In this document: piece by piece, positions 46,893 to 56,109 of the stretch | Numbering within the stretch: the stretch's first letter is position 1 | How the letters are laid out: each line of letters opens with the position of its first letter | Assembly (NCBI RefSeq): GCF_040047665.1 | Contig: NZ_CP157355.1 | Location: 3,348,001-3,412,000 of the forward strand | Source of the DNA: Chitinibacter sp. FCG-7 | GTDB lineage: Bacteria; Pseudomonadota; Gammaproteobacteria; Burkholderiales; Chitinibacteraceae | Direction: 5' to 3' | Length of the DNA: 64,000 nt | Notes under the pieces: generated by a model | Seen by the model: the letters and a program-made list of their open reading frames with translations, nothing else | Databases searched by the model: none | What the model was told of the DNA's origin: nothing | Made by a program: the position numbers and the translations under genes

Positions 46893-47918
46893 CTAGTGAG
46901 GATGTTGAGGTTGAGTGGTCAGTATGTCGTACACCATGGCAAAGCTGGCGGCAATCAATGCGCCAAGCAGCGTTTCAATAATGCGCATTTCGGCAAAGTG
47001 CCGCGCCGTTTGCCCGCTGACGCCCAGTAGCGCCAGGATCAGATACATGGTGAAGGTCATTTGTGCGGCGACATACAGCAGGCCGTTGGCAAATGCTACC
47101 GGCAGCAGCGAGCCCGCCACAACGGTGAGCAGTAGCAATTGCCAGTTGGAATGATTTGGAAAAACCAGCAGCCAGGCCAGCGCCGAGGCGAGCAGGACGC
47201 CCAGTAGCCGCAGCCAGATGGTTGATTCGGTGCGATTGGGCTCGGGGCGGAAAACCATCAGCGTGGTCACTGCTGCCAGATTGGGTGCATACAAGTTGAA
47301 GGCGTGCGCTGCGAAAAAACTGCTCGCGCAGGCCAGCGCAAGAAAAACGCCAAAAGTCAGCCCCGCTGTTTCGCCAGCGCGCAGCTTAAGCCAGTCCTGT
47401 CGCCAGTGTGGCGGCAAAGGCAGCGCGACGGGGTTGTTGATGCGCGGCGCAAAAAGTGTGCTCAGCGTCATTGTGGCTGCTGCGCCCAGCAGATAAAGCG
47501 GCAGCATGTCGCCACTGATCATGGTGCCGGGATAGCCAACCAGATAAGCCGCAGCAAGCATGCGCAGCTTCATATCAAGGGCAAAACCGGCGGCCAGCTT
47601 GCTGCCGATCAGGCTAAACAGCAGCACCACGCCGCCCAGCCACAGCAGCCAGCTGCCATTGAGCGCCAGACTCAGGCAGGCCGCGCCCAGAATCAGCGTA
47701 TTGCCCAATAACATGCTTTCCAGCCGCAGGCGGCGCGTGCTGCCCATGTCCATAAACAGCGTCACAATCACGCCAAAGCCGGTGTAGGCCGCGTGGCTAT
47801 GCTGTCCGTTCAGCACAAACCAGCCCATCGGCAAGCCAAACGCGAGCGCGCCCAGCAGCATGCGCGAGGCATGAAACGGGTTGCGCGCGGGTTTGATCAG
47901 TTGGCGCCAATCGGGCAT
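46893..47918 (-). CDS. FUSC-family inner-membrane protein
   Basis: 341 residues from the ATG at 47918 (MPDWRQLIK). It has about ten hydrophobic helices in two halves, with the FUSC-type segment FGVIVTLFMDMGSTRRLRLESMLLGN. Relatives (fusaric acid resistance, AaeB/YccS) are efflux-type transporters; the substrate here is unknown. It starts 32 bp after the YecA-like gene. Confidence 0.75.
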   Translation of the reverse strand: MPDWRQLIKPARNPFHASRMLLGALAFGLPMGWFVLNGQHSHAAYTGFGVIVTLFMDMGSTRRLRLESMLLGNTLILGAACLSLALNGSWLLWLGGVVLLFSLIGSKLAAGFALDMKLRMLAAAYLVGYPGTMISGDMLPLYLLGAAATMTLSTLFAPRINNPVALPLPPHWRQDWLKLRAGETAGLTFGVFLALACASSFFAAHAFNLYAPNLAAVTTLMVFRPEPNRTESTIWLRLLGVLLASALAWLLVFPNHSNWQLLLLTVVAGSLLPVAFANGLLYVAAQMTFTMYLILALLGVSGQTARHFAEMRIIETLLGALIAASFAMVYDILTTQPQHPH

Positions 47919-47950
47919 GGTCGGGGTTCTGCGAGAAGGCGATAAAGCGA

Positions 47951-48685
47951 TTAAGCGCCGTGGCACTTTTTGAATTTTTTGCCCGAGCCGCAATGGCAAG
48001 GGTCATTCCGACCCACTTTGGGCTCTTCGCGCACTACTTGCTCGACCTTGCCGAATTTCTCTTCCAGCACGTAATACATCACGTCTTCGATATGCCATGG
48101 CAGCTCGGCGACGCGCTCCTGACGCTCTTTGATGCTGAGCAGTTTCAGCGGCTCGGCACCGACTTCATCGCTAGGAGATTGGTCGCCATCATCGCCGTCG
48201 CTGGCCGCCAGCGCGAGGATTTTCTCCACTGCGCTATCGAGCTCGTCATTGGCTTCGAGCAATGCATCCCACGCCTGGGCGCGCGCTTCGATCCCGGCGT
48301 AAAAGCCTGAAGCCCAGTACACGCCCGAGGTTTCCTGCCATTTTTCGTCCTGATCTTCATCCGACAAAATCACCGGCACATACAGCGGGTTTTCGCCCGG
48401 ATTATCGCGGCGATTCACTGAAAAAGCCGCTTTGATGCTGGCGGCGTGCTGGCGGATCAGGCCGAAAATTTCATCGGCTTCAGCGTGGTCTTCAAATTCG
48501 GGCGGCGTGCCGGCAAAAATCGCCGGTAGCCATTCTTCTTCGGGGACGTCTTCCGGGCCGATGGCCAGCGCCACCAGAAAGCCATCGAGCATTTCGATGT
48601 CCATGGTTTCGCCGGGTGTGCGCGGTGACATCAGAAAGCCATCAAGTTGTTCCAGCTGATCGTCAGTGAGTAGTTTGCTGTTCAT
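47951..48685 (-). CDS. YecA/UPF0149 family protein with C-terminal SEC-C zinc motif
   Basis: 244 residues. The N-terminal UPF0149 domain (about 5-185) carries [24 protein letters not shown]. The C-terminus is the SEC-C metal motif [17 protein letters not shown] also found in SecA. Its function is uncertain; ribosome-associated quality control or SecA-related roles have been suggested for relatives. It overlaps the GNAT gene by 23 bp. Confidence 0.87.
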   Translation of the reverse strand: MNSKLLTDDQLEQLDGFLMSPRTPGETMDIEMLDGFLVALAIGPEDVPEEEWLPAIFAGTPPEFEDHAEADEIFGLIRQHAASIKAAFSVNRRDNPGENPLYVPVILSDEDQDEKWQETSGVYWASGFYAGIEARAQAWDALLEANDELDSAVEKILALAASDGDDGDQSPSDEVGAEPLKLLSIKERQERVAELPWHIEDVMYYVLEEKFGKVEQVVREEPKVGRNDPCHCGSGKKFKKCHGA

Positions 48686-49145
48686 ATTTAATTTTCCATT
48701 TGGTCAGATCGGCGACCAGCCAGTCGCTAAAGTCGTGTTGTTCGGCGTGGAAACCATGTTCAAGAAAGAAAAGCCGCGCATTGTTGCTACTATAAATTTG
48801 CAGGGAGTTGATATTCATACACTGCGCATTGAGCGCCAGCTCGGCCAGTAGCGCACGGCCAATGCCGCGCCGCTGCCAGCGCGGTGTGACATAAAACAGC
48901 TTGATTTCGCCATCCTGATTGAGCTGCACCACGGCAACCACTTCGTCGCCCATCTGGGCCACCAGCGTAATGGCGTGATTGGGCTCGGGCTCGTGCAACA
49001 GGCTGTTGGCGGTTTCATTCCAGCTGGCCAGAAATTCGGCGACATCGGTCTGATCCAGCGCGGTGCAAGCTTGCGTGGCTTCGCTAATCGCCAGGCTGGC
49101 GCTGGCGAGGTCTTTGTTTTGTATGGGGCGGATAATCATGGGCAT
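48663..49145 (-). CDS. GNAT family N-acetyltransferase
   Basis: 160 residues. The acetyl-CoA loop is visible as [15 protein letters not shown], followed by [20 protein letters not shown]. The substrate cannot be told. The 3' end overlaps the YecA-like gene. Confidence 0.88.
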   Translation of the reverse strand: MPMIIRPIQNKDLASASLAISEATQACTALDQTDVAEFLASWNETANSLLHEPEPNHAITLVAQMGDEVVAVVQLNQDGEIKLFYVTPRWQRRGIGRALLAELALNAQCMNINSLQIYSSNNARLFFLEHGFHAEQHDFSDWLVADLTKWKIKYEQQTTH

Positions 49146-49373
49146 GGCGCGATTATACCGTGTTGTTTCCGGCGCTGCTGCGCACTCAGGCAGAAGATGG
49201 CTGGCGGGGTCTGCCTCAGATTGTTGTACTGATCGCGTTCGCCATTAAAACGGGTCACAAACTGTGGTATTGATTACGTATTGCTTTCATGTGTTCGTGG
49301 GTGGATTTCAAATGGTGGCATATTGACTGACCTGCACTGATTGATCGGTATATTTCGCCCGGAGGATAGGCCT

Positions 49374-50510
49374 ATGTTTGCCCGCTGCTTGCTAGTTTTC
49401 GCCCTGTGTCTGTCGGTTTTGTCCGTGCAGGCGGTAGAGCAGGCCGAAATCAGTGCGCTAGAGCAATACGCCCAGTCGCTGGCCCATGCCAGCGCAGATG
49501 CGCCTGCCACGCAGGTCAGTGCACAGCGGGCGCTGCGCCGGGGCAGCAAGGGGGTGGACGTTGCGCTAGTGCGCCAGCGGCTGAACGAACTGGGTTTTGC
49601 GCTGGCCAATAGCACCGAGTTTGACGCCGAGCTGGATGCTACCGTGCGCGAATACCAGCTGGGCTTGCAGATGAAAGAAGACGGCATTATTGACAAGCAG
49701 ACCCGCTTTAATCTCAACCTCACCGACGCGCGCAAGCGCGAGCTATTGCAGTGGCAGCTGCCGCAAATGCACAGCCTGCGTGAGCAAGCGCCAGCGCGCT
49801 ATGTGGTGATCAATATTCCGGCCTACACGCTGGCTGCATATGAAAATGGCCGGGCCGTGATCCGCTCGCGGATTGTGATCGGCAAAAACGACAGACCCAC
49901 ACCGCTGCTGCGCACGCAAATTGCCGCGATTAAATACAACCCCAACTGGAGTGTGCCGCCGGTGGTGATCAAAAATGATCTCACCAAGGATGGCACGCTC
50001 AATCTGGCCAAGGTGCAAAAGCACCGCCTGCGCATGCTCGATACTGAGGGCAATGAAGTTGACCCGGCCGCCGTGGCGGCGGCAGGTGAAACCGATCTGG
50101 GTCGCTATCGCTATGTGCAGGACCCCGGCGCGAAAAATGCGCTGGGGCGGCTTAAATTCGAGCTCACGGCCAGCAATGGCATTTATCTGCACGACACGCC
50201 GAGCAAGGGGCTGTTTGGCAAGGAAAATCGCGCCGCCTCGTCCGGCTGTGTGCGGGTGCAGGAATGGCAGGCGCTGGCATCGTGGGCGCTGGGCGTGAGC
50301 GAGCAGCAAATCGGCCGCCGCATCGCCAGCAAGAAAACCTATACCGAAGCGCTGGCCGAGCCAGTGCGCGTGTATTTTGTCTACTGGCCCGCCCAGATCG
50401 AGGGCGAGGGCATCCGCTGGTACGATGACATCTACCGCAGCTATTTAAGCCCGCGCGGCGTCAATAGCGCGCTGCACACTCCGGGGCCACAACCCACCGT
50501 TAGCGAGTAA
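49374..50510 (+). CDS. L,D-transpeptidase, YcbB/LdtD type
   Basis: 378 residues from the ATG at 49374 with GGAGG 8 nt before it. Signal peptide 1-20, peptidoglycan-binding domain (about 55-118, RALRRGSKGVDVALVRQRL) and YkuD domain (about 143-300) with His273 (YLHDTP) and catalytic Cys292 (SSGCVRV). It makes 3-3 cross-links in the wall or anchors proteins. It is shorter than E. coli LdtD (about 600 residues). Confidence 0.9.
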   Translation: MFARCLLVFALCLSVLSVQAVEQAEISALEQYAQSLAHASADAPATQVSAQRALRRGSKGVDVALVRQRLNELGFALANSTEFDAELDATVREYQLGLQMKEDGIIDKQTRFNLNLTDARKRELLQWQLPQMHSLREQAPARYVVINIPAYTLAAYENGRAVIRSRIVIGKNDRPTPLLRTQIAAIKYNPNWSVPPVVIKNDLTKDGTLNLAKVQKHRLRMLDTEGNEVDPAAVAAAGETDLGRYRYVQDPGAKNALGRLKFELTASNGIYLHDTPSKGLFGKENRAASSGCVRVQEWQALASWALGVSEQQIGRRIASKKTYTEALAEPVRVYFVYWPAQIEGEGIRWYDDIYRSYLSPRGVNSALHTPGPQPTVSE

Positions 50511-50522
50511 AAAGAATCGGCG

Positions 50523-50571
50523 GGGTATATCATGCCCGCTCTTTGCTACTAACGCTGATGGAGCCATACCG
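50523..50571. repeat. 49-bp bipartite palindromic element (copy 17), before AraC gene
   Basis: GGGTAT at 50523-50528 and ATACCG at 50566-50571. It ends at the first base of the proposed GTG start of the AraC regulator. Confidence 0.7.
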
Positions 50572-51623
50572 TGCAGGGTATGGTTGATGCTATGTCCAAC
50601 GATTACTCCCGCCGCATTCATCTGGCACAAGACTATATCCGCCGCCACTGTGAAGAAGACATTAGTCTGGCCGATGTCGCCAAGGCCGCGCATCTGTCCG
50701 CCTTTCATTTTCATCGGATATTTACCGCTTTCACACATGAAACGCCGAATGATTTTTTGCGCCGCATCCGGGTCGAGCGCGCGGCGCATCTATTGTTTGT
50801 CCGGCCAGCGATCCCGATGCTGGAGATTGCCGTGCAATGCGGCTTTAAATCGCAGGCGCTGCTGGCGCGCTCTTTTCGCGCGCACTTTGGCATGACCGCC
50901 AGCGAATGGCGAAAAGGCGATTTCTGGCAGCATGACGGACAATTCTGGCGCTGGCGCGACAGCTCGGAGCAAAAAGACAGCAAGAATTGCAAAACGAAGG
51001 AGGCTGCCCCTCAGCTACTATCGGGCCTGTATTTGCAGCGCAGCGAAGAATTTGTCGCTGTGCGGCAAGGGCAGCGCCCAAGCTATATCCGCGATTTGCG
51101 CATTGAACACAAGCCCGCATTTCGCCGTGCCTATATCTGGCGGCAAGGCGTGCAGGGCGAGCAAATACTTGATCTGTGGCGCGAGCTCTTGCAGTGGGCG
51201 GTGATGCAAGGCTTGATGCGGCCCGATTTAATGGGCTCTGATTTGCTGGGGATCGCACGCAGTGTCGACAACCCCAATATCACCGACGTGGCCTTGTGCC
51301 GCTACGAAGCGGGCTTTGTGGTCGATGAAAATCGGGTGCTGAGCGCCGAGCAGCGCAAAGCTGGTCAATACGACATACTTTTTGACGAGATTGCGGGTGG
51401 GCAATTTGTGGTGATTGATTTTGCCGGAACACTGGCCGATGAGGCGCTGGTGGTTGAGTATTTTTACAACTACTGGCTACCCACGAGTGAGTGGGAGTTC
51501 GCTGATCGGGCTGGCTATCTGGAAGTGCCAATGAGCAATTCGCAGCAAAGCTTGCACACCGAAATGCAAATCCACACCCGCTGGTATTTGCCGGTGCGCA
51601 AGCGGCGCAGATTAAAAACATAA
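50571..51623 (+). CDS. AraC-family regulator with GyrI-like effector domain
   Basis: 350 residues if it starts at the GTG at 50571 (ATGGAG 7 nt upstream); the ATG at 50580 or 50592 are alternatives. The double HTH lies at about 12-115 (DISLADVAKAAHLSAFHFHRIF ... ECGFKSQ-like VQCGFKSQALLARSF). The C-terminal half (about 155-350) looks like the GyrI-like/SOUL ligand-binding fold of Rob and BmrR-type regulators. Target genes may include the next ones, but nothing shows this. Confidence 0.87.
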   Translation: MQGMVDAMSNDYSRRIHLAQDYIRRHCEEDISLADVAKAAHLSAFHFHRIFTAFTHETPNDFLRRIRVERAAHLLFVRPAIPMLEIAVQCGFKSQALLARSFRAHFGMTASEWRKGDFWQHDGQFWRWRDSSEQKDSKNCKTKEAAPQLLSGLYLQRSEEFVAVRQGQRPSYIRDLRIEHKPAFRRAYIWRQGVQGEQILDLWRELLQWAVMQGLMRPDLMGSDLLGIARSVDNPNITDVALCRYEAGFVVDENRVLSAEQRKAGQYDILFDEIAGGQFVVIDFAGTLADEALVVEYFYNYWLPTSEWEFADRAGYLEVPMSNSQQSLHTEMQIHTRWYLPVRKRRRLKT

Positions 51624-51651
51624 ACATATGGTAAGCCGAACGGGGGAGTGC

Positions 51652-51861
51652 ATGAACGAAATCAGCAAAATCATCAACCCATACTCTCCCTCGGTGCTGC
51701 CGCTCTTGATGGTTTTGCTGGCCTGCCCCGCATTGGCCGTAACCAAAACCACGCACGGCCCACGGCGCGACTATTGCCGCGTGGCGTGCGAACAGCCGAG
51801 TTTATCCGGCAGCCGCCGCGATCACTTCAAACCCATCCGCTGCACACCCTGCGCAGAGTGA
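51652..51861 (+). CDS. Small secreted cysteine-containing peptide, hypothetical
   Basis: 69 residues from the ATG at 51652, preceded by GGGGGAG. A hydrophobic leader (SVLPLLMVLLACPALA) predicts export, leaving a basic peptide of about 40 residues with four cysteines in two pairs (CRVAC and CTPC). I do not recognise a family. It could be an envelope peptide or a chance frame with a good ribosome site. Confidence 0.45.
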   Translation: MNEISKIINPYSPSVLPLLMVLLACPALAVTKTTHGPRRDYCRVACEQPSLSGSRRDHFKPIRCTPCAE

Positions 51862-51877
51862 GATATGTGCTTGATAA

Positions 51878-51926
51878 GGGTATATGTCTGCAGGTCAATA
51901 CAAATAGTACTTATGGATTAATACGG
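51878..51926. repeat. 49-bp bipartite palindromic element (copy 18), before serine hydrolase 1
   Basis: GGGTAT at 51878-51883 and ATACGG at 51921-51926 (two mismatches). It ends 8 bp before the hydrolase start codon, in the same position as copy 19 before the paralogue. Confidence 0.65.
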
Positions 51927-51934
51927 AGGGGAGT

Positions 51935-53396
51935 ATGTATAAAATAATCGCAATTGCCTTGGCCATCTCGGCCAGCGTGCACGCCGCCGAGTTGCCCAGC
52001 GCCAGCCCGGAATCGCAGGGCATTGATTCTGCGCAGCTAGATGCTGCACTCAAAGACATTAAATCCAGCGGCGCTGCAGTTGATAGTGTGCTGATTATGC
52101 GCAATGGCAAGGTGGTACTGGAGAGCTATTTCTACCCGTATCAGCCCGAGATGCTGCACCCGCAGATGTCTGTTACCAAAAGCGTGACTTCAACTTTGTT
52201 GGGGATCTCGCTGCATCAGCAAAAACTCAAAAGCCTGAATCAGCCGATACAGCCATTTTTTGCCGATAAGATCAAACCAAACACCGACAAAGCGGCAATC
52301 ACGATTGGCAATCTGGTCGACATGCACTCAGGGCTGGCCTGGTATCCATTAACGCCCAGCGATCCTGAGTCCAATAATTATCAGCTACGCCAAAGTAAAA
52401 ATTGGCAGCAGTATGTTTTGCAGCAGCCGATGGACGATGAACCAGGGCGTACGTTTAGCTACAACAACGGCAATTATGTCTTGCTCTCTGGCCTGATTGA
52501 GCAGGCTTGGGGCGCGACATTGCAAGAAATCGCGCAGCAGCAACTATTTAATCGTCTTGGCATTACGCGCAGCACCTGGCAGAAAGATCCGCAGGGGCAC
52601 AGCATCGGTGAAACCGGGCTGGCGTTGACGACGCGGGATATGGCGCGCCTGGGGCAGCTGTGGTTACAGGATGGCGTTTGGGAGCAGCAGCGATTGTTAC
52701 CTGTTGGCTGGACTGCGCAATTACTGGCCGATACCCAAGCCGCACAAAGCGCAGGCTATAAGCGCGGCTTTTGGGTCAACCTAGGTGGGCAGTATTTCGA
52801 TGCGGCGGGATCGATGGATCAATTTATCCGCGTTGATCCACAGCATCAGCTGGTGATCGTGATGACGGGCAAAGTGCGAGAGCAAGAGAGTGATCTATCA
52901 GTCTTGAATAAACTGCATCGCCTTGCCAAAGGTGGCGATCCTCTAGCCAGTAATGCGCAAGCGCAGGCGCAATTGGCCCAAACGGTGCAATCGGTCGCCA
53001 AACCGTACCGCGCTGACAAATAGCCGTGAGTTAGGCCTGCAATGGTACGACCGGACTTGGCGCTTTGCTGATAAGCCTTGGGGTATTCATGCGGTGCGTT
53101 TCAAGCCCGATCCCAAAGACCCTGCCGCGATGATTTGGGAAGTGGATGCCGGCTGGCTGGTAAAAAATGAATGGCCAGTTGGGCTAGACGGGCGCTTTCT
53201 GAGTAAGTTGGATCGTAATGATCAAACCCTGCAGGTGAGTGGCCGCTGGATTAATGAAAATACGCTCGAAATAAAAACCCAATATGCCGAGGATATCTGG
53301 CGCTGGAAATACCGCTTCGTCTTTGGCAAGGACAACGTTCAAATGCATTATTCAGACAATACTTATGATGAAGCCAGGATGGCTATCGGTCACTAG
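51935..53396 (+). pseudogene. Class C beta-lactamase-like serine hydrolase, copy 1, frameshifted
   Basis: The first frame (51935-53023) has a signal peptide (MYKIIAIALAISASVHA) and a beta-lactamase/serine-hydrolase domain with Ser79-x-x-Lys82 (SVTK) and Tyr176-x-Asn178 (YNN). It stops at 53023. The reading then continues in the +1 frame to 53396 with a C-terminal domain (LGLQWYDRTWRFADKPWG ...) that matches the tail of copy 2. A one-base indel near 52990-53020 explains this. The catalytic domain itself is intact, so a shortened but active enzyme is possible. Confidence 0.82.
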
Positions 53397-53422
53397 TGTG
53401 GGCAAGCTGGTCATGGCCTCTG

Positions 53423-53471
53423 GGGTATGGCTCTCAAGATCAATAATTAAAATGATTGTGGCTCAATACTG
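53423..53471. repeat. 49-bp bipartite palindromic element (copy 19), before serine hydrolase 2
   Basis: GGGTAT at 53423-53428 and ATACTG at 53466-53471 (two mismatches). It ends 8 bp before the start of hydrolase copy 2; the interior differs from copy 18, so the ends are better kept than the middle. Confidence 0.65.
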
Positions 53472-53479
53472 AGGGGAGT

Positions 53480-54977
53480 ATGTATAAAATAATCGCAATC
53501 GCCTTGGCCATCTCGGCCTGCGTACACGCCGCCGAGTTGCCCACTGCCAGCGCGGAATCGCAGGGTTTTGATTCCAATAAGCTCGCCAGCTTGCTGAAAA
53601 TGATAGCGAGCGAAGGCTGGGCGGTGGATAGCCTGCTGCTGATGCGCAATGGCAAGGTCGTCCTCGATAGCTATTTTTATCCCTACGCGCCCGAGCAATT
53701 GCACGATATGCGCTCGGTGACCAAATCGGTGGTCTCGACGCTATTGGGTATCAGCCTGCAGCAGAACAAACTGAGAAGTTTGAAACAGCCCGTACTGCCG
53801 TTTTACCCGGCGCAGGCGCGCAAAGAGCGTGATGCGGCCAAGAAAAAGCTGACGCTGGCGCATCTGCTCGATATGCGCTCTGGCCTGCAGTGGAATGAAT
53901 GGCCATACACCCCTGACTCAACGATTTACCAGATGTATCGCAGCGCCAATCAGCAGCAATTTGTGATTGGCCAGCCACTGACCAGCAAGCCAGGTAGTGA
54001 ATTTAGCTATAACGGCGGCAATACCAACTTGCTCTCGGGCGTGATAGAGCAAGCCTGGGGGACGCCGATGGCTCAAGTGGCTGAGAAGCAGCTGTTTGGC
54101 AAGCTGGGTATTAAAGAATATCGTTGGGCTAGTGATGCACAGGGGCATACCATCGGCGAGGCTACGCTTCGGCTAAAGCCCCACGATATGGCGCGCTTAG
54201 GGCATCTGGCTGGATGACGGGGTGATCGCAGACGAGCGTTTGCTGCCCGTTGGCTGGACGAAGCAATTACTCGCCGAAGGATTGCGCGCCGCCTTCGGAA
54301 TGCAATACCGCCGTGGATTCTGGATCAACCCTCAGCAAGGTATTTTTCAGGCGCAAGGGCGGCATGGACAGATGATTATTGTCTCGCCGAAAGATCGGGT
54401 GGTGATGGTGGCCACCGGCAAATTCAATGAGCAAACCACGGAGTGGTACGAGCTCTACCCATTGCTGACACGCTCAATGAATGAAACTCCGCTAGCGGAC
54501 AACCCGACTGCGCAACACAAACTGAACACCGTGCTTGCCTCAATAGCCCGCGCCAAGCCGGAGCCTAACTCCATCCAGATCGGCCAGCAGTGGCACGGTA
54601 AAAAATGGCAGCTGGACGACAATCCAGTTGGAATGAGTTCGATCGAACTCACGCCCGATTCAGGCGACGCAGGTGCTATGAATTGCCGCGTGGAATGGTC
54701 AAATCAAGCAGCTTGGCGTCCTCAGTCAGCGGGCAGTGAGTGGAAAGTCGGTTTTGATGGCGCGTACCGGCTGCAGAGCGATCCGCAGCAAAATGGCGAG
54801 ATTCTGGCTTTGCGTGGCCGCTGGCTGGATGCCAATACTTTGCAGTTGCAAGCTCAGTATCCTTCGGGTGGCATGAAGTGGGAGTACGAAATGCGCTTTG
54901 AAGGAGAGTCCGTTGCCGTGAGTTTGACGGATAACGAGGTGCTTGATGTGCAATTTGCGGGTCATCTCAATCAATAG
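53480..54977 (+). pseudogene. Class C beta-lactamase-like serine hydrolase, copy 2, frameshifted
   Basis: Paralogue of the preceding gene, with identical motif positions (SVTK at 79-82) and an almost identical leader. The frame is broken near 54205-54212: copy 1 reads GQLWLQDG where copy 2 lost two bases after the CTG codon, giving GHLAG and a stop. Reading resumes in the next frame (DDGVIADERLLPVGWTKQL) to 54977, with the same C-terminal domain. The break is inside the catalytic fold, so this copy is probably inactive unless the sequence is in error. Confidence 0.85.
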
Positions 54978-54986
54978 GGGCGGGTT

Positions 54987-55064
54987 ATGGAGTTTTTTTA
55001 CAGCTCTATTTTTCCGACGAGTGTCGTATTTATTCTGATTGGCATCAATTCAGTAGGCCAATAA
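54987..55064 (+). pseudogene. Remnant of a small membrane protein gene
   Basis: A 25-codon frame MEFFYSSIFPTSVVF... with the same leader (GGGGCGGGTT before ATG) and first residues as the intact gene at 55563. It looks like a truncated duplicate. Confidence 0.55.
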
Positions 55065-55081
55065 TATGAGTACTTTGCAAA

Positions 55082-55423
55082 ATGCATGATATTTTCCTTG
55101 CCTATATTCTGCCTGTATTAATTTGTGGTTCTTTCTTCGGTTCTGTTCTGTATCTTTTTCTCGCACAATACATTCATGATTATTTGCAAGAGAATTACCA
55201 TGACGCTTTGCCTCCTCCGCTTAATAATGAATACGGCGATGGCACTGATTTTAGCTATTTATTCGAAGTGTGGCATGCTTGGCGGATAGGAACATTACAG
55301 CGAATGGAATCTTGCTTTTGGCGAGGATTCTTTAGAGTCACGGTTGCTACTGGGGGTATGGAATTGCTATCAATGTTTGTCTTGTTTAGTTGTTTTCTAT
55401 TCAAAATTTTTTATTTAAAATAA
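55082..55423 (+). CDS. Small membrane protein, paralogue of the 55563 gene
   Basis: 113 residues with two hydrophobic segments (about 7-28 and 88-110) around a polar middle. It shares the pattern LIxGSFxGSxLYLxxA ... DYLxxxYHDALP with the protein at 55563-55919. Family unknown. Base composition is more AT-rich than the neighbours. Expression is plausible but no strong ribosome site is visible. Confidence 0.6.
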   Translation: MHDIFLAYILPVLICGSFFGSVLYLFLAQYIHDYLQENYHDALPPPLNNEYGDGTDFSYLFEVWHAWRIGTLQRMESCFWRGFFRVTVATGGMELLSMFVLFSCFLFKIFYLK

Positions 55424-55486
55424 GTAAATATCACTCAGTTCAAATAAATTAGCAGCCTTATCGTACGAAACACGCTTTGAAAAAAG

Positions 55487-55562
55487 TTCATTGCCGTGAG
55501 CTTGGTGGATAAGGGGGGTTGATGCGAAAGTTGCGGGTTATCTCAATCAATAGGGGCGGGTT
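55487..55562 (+). repeat. Decayed duplicate of the hydrolase tail and intergenic leader
   Basis: This stretch repeats 54911-54986 imperfectly (TTGCCGTGAG ... ATCTCAATCAATAGGGGCGG), i.e. the 3' end of hydrolase copy 2 plus the leader of the following gene. It marks a past tandem duplication of about 576 bp. Confidence 0.75.
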
Positions 55563-55919
55563 ATGGAGTTTTTCTATAGCTATGTTTTCCCAACGCTGAT
55601 TCTAGGCTCGTTTATTGGCTCTTTGCTGTATCTGATTTGTGCGCGTCTGGTGTATGACTATTTAAAAGATCACTACCACGATGCGCTACCAGCAAAAAAC
55701 GAGATTGCGTTTGGTGATGCCGATGACGGGATGGGGGTGTATATCGCTGCGGTGTGGTATGCGTCCAGAACCGGCGGCTATAAACGCATTCAGAGCAATA
55801 CCTGGCTTTATTTTTATCAGGCCACGCGGGTACTGGGCGCGTTGACCGGCTTGTGCTTGCTCTTGCTGGCGGGCTCTTTTTTTCTGTGGCAGGAGCTCAA
55901 GGCCTTGCTGATGGCCTAG
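55563..55919 (+). CDS. Small membrane protein of unknown function
   Basis: 118 residues: N-terminal helix (about 5-27, YVFPTLILGSFIGSLLYLIC), a polar central part (YLKDHYHDALPAKNE ...) and a C-terminal helix (about 90-112). No known family recognised. Paralogue at 55082 and a remnant at 54987. A 49-bp TGGTAT/ATACCT element lies inside at 55755-55803. Confidence 0.65.
   Translation: MEFFYSYVFPTLILGSFIGSLLYLICARLVYDYLKDHYHDALPAKNEIAFGDADDGMGVYIAAVWYASRTGGYKRIQSNTWLYFYQATRVLGALTGLCLLLLAGSFFLWQELKALLMA
55755..55803. repeat. 49-bp bipartite palindromic element (copy 20), coding
   Basis: TGGTAT (one mismatch) at 55755-55760 and ATACCT (one mismatch) at 55798-55803, inside the small membrane protein gene. 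Confidence 0.55.
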
Positions 55920-55957
55920 GGTTTGTTGGCGTTTGGTTTGCAGATCGCGTTTGTGCT
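55920..55957. repeat. Fragment of the MITE-like element
   Basis: Matches, in inverse orientation, the right end of the element at 30766-31031: the shared core TTTGGTTTGCAGATCGCG continues with TTTGTGCT. Only one end is present here. Confidence 0.7.
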
Positions 55958-56109
55958 TACTTCGCTCTTTCACCGGATGAGTTGTTTCCCCAACAGGCTG
56001 CCGCCTGATTTTCCCCTACACTGCGCCCCTGTCTGCGTTTGCGCGATGCTGTAAGTCATTGGCCAAAAAGCAGCTACATTAATAGAACCGTGGCAAAAAC
56101 AAGGGGAAA

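Noticed and set aside
51935..54977. Programmed ribosomal frameshifting in the serine hydrolases
   Set aside because: The breaks are at different places in the two paralogues and no slippery heptamer or shared structure is visible.
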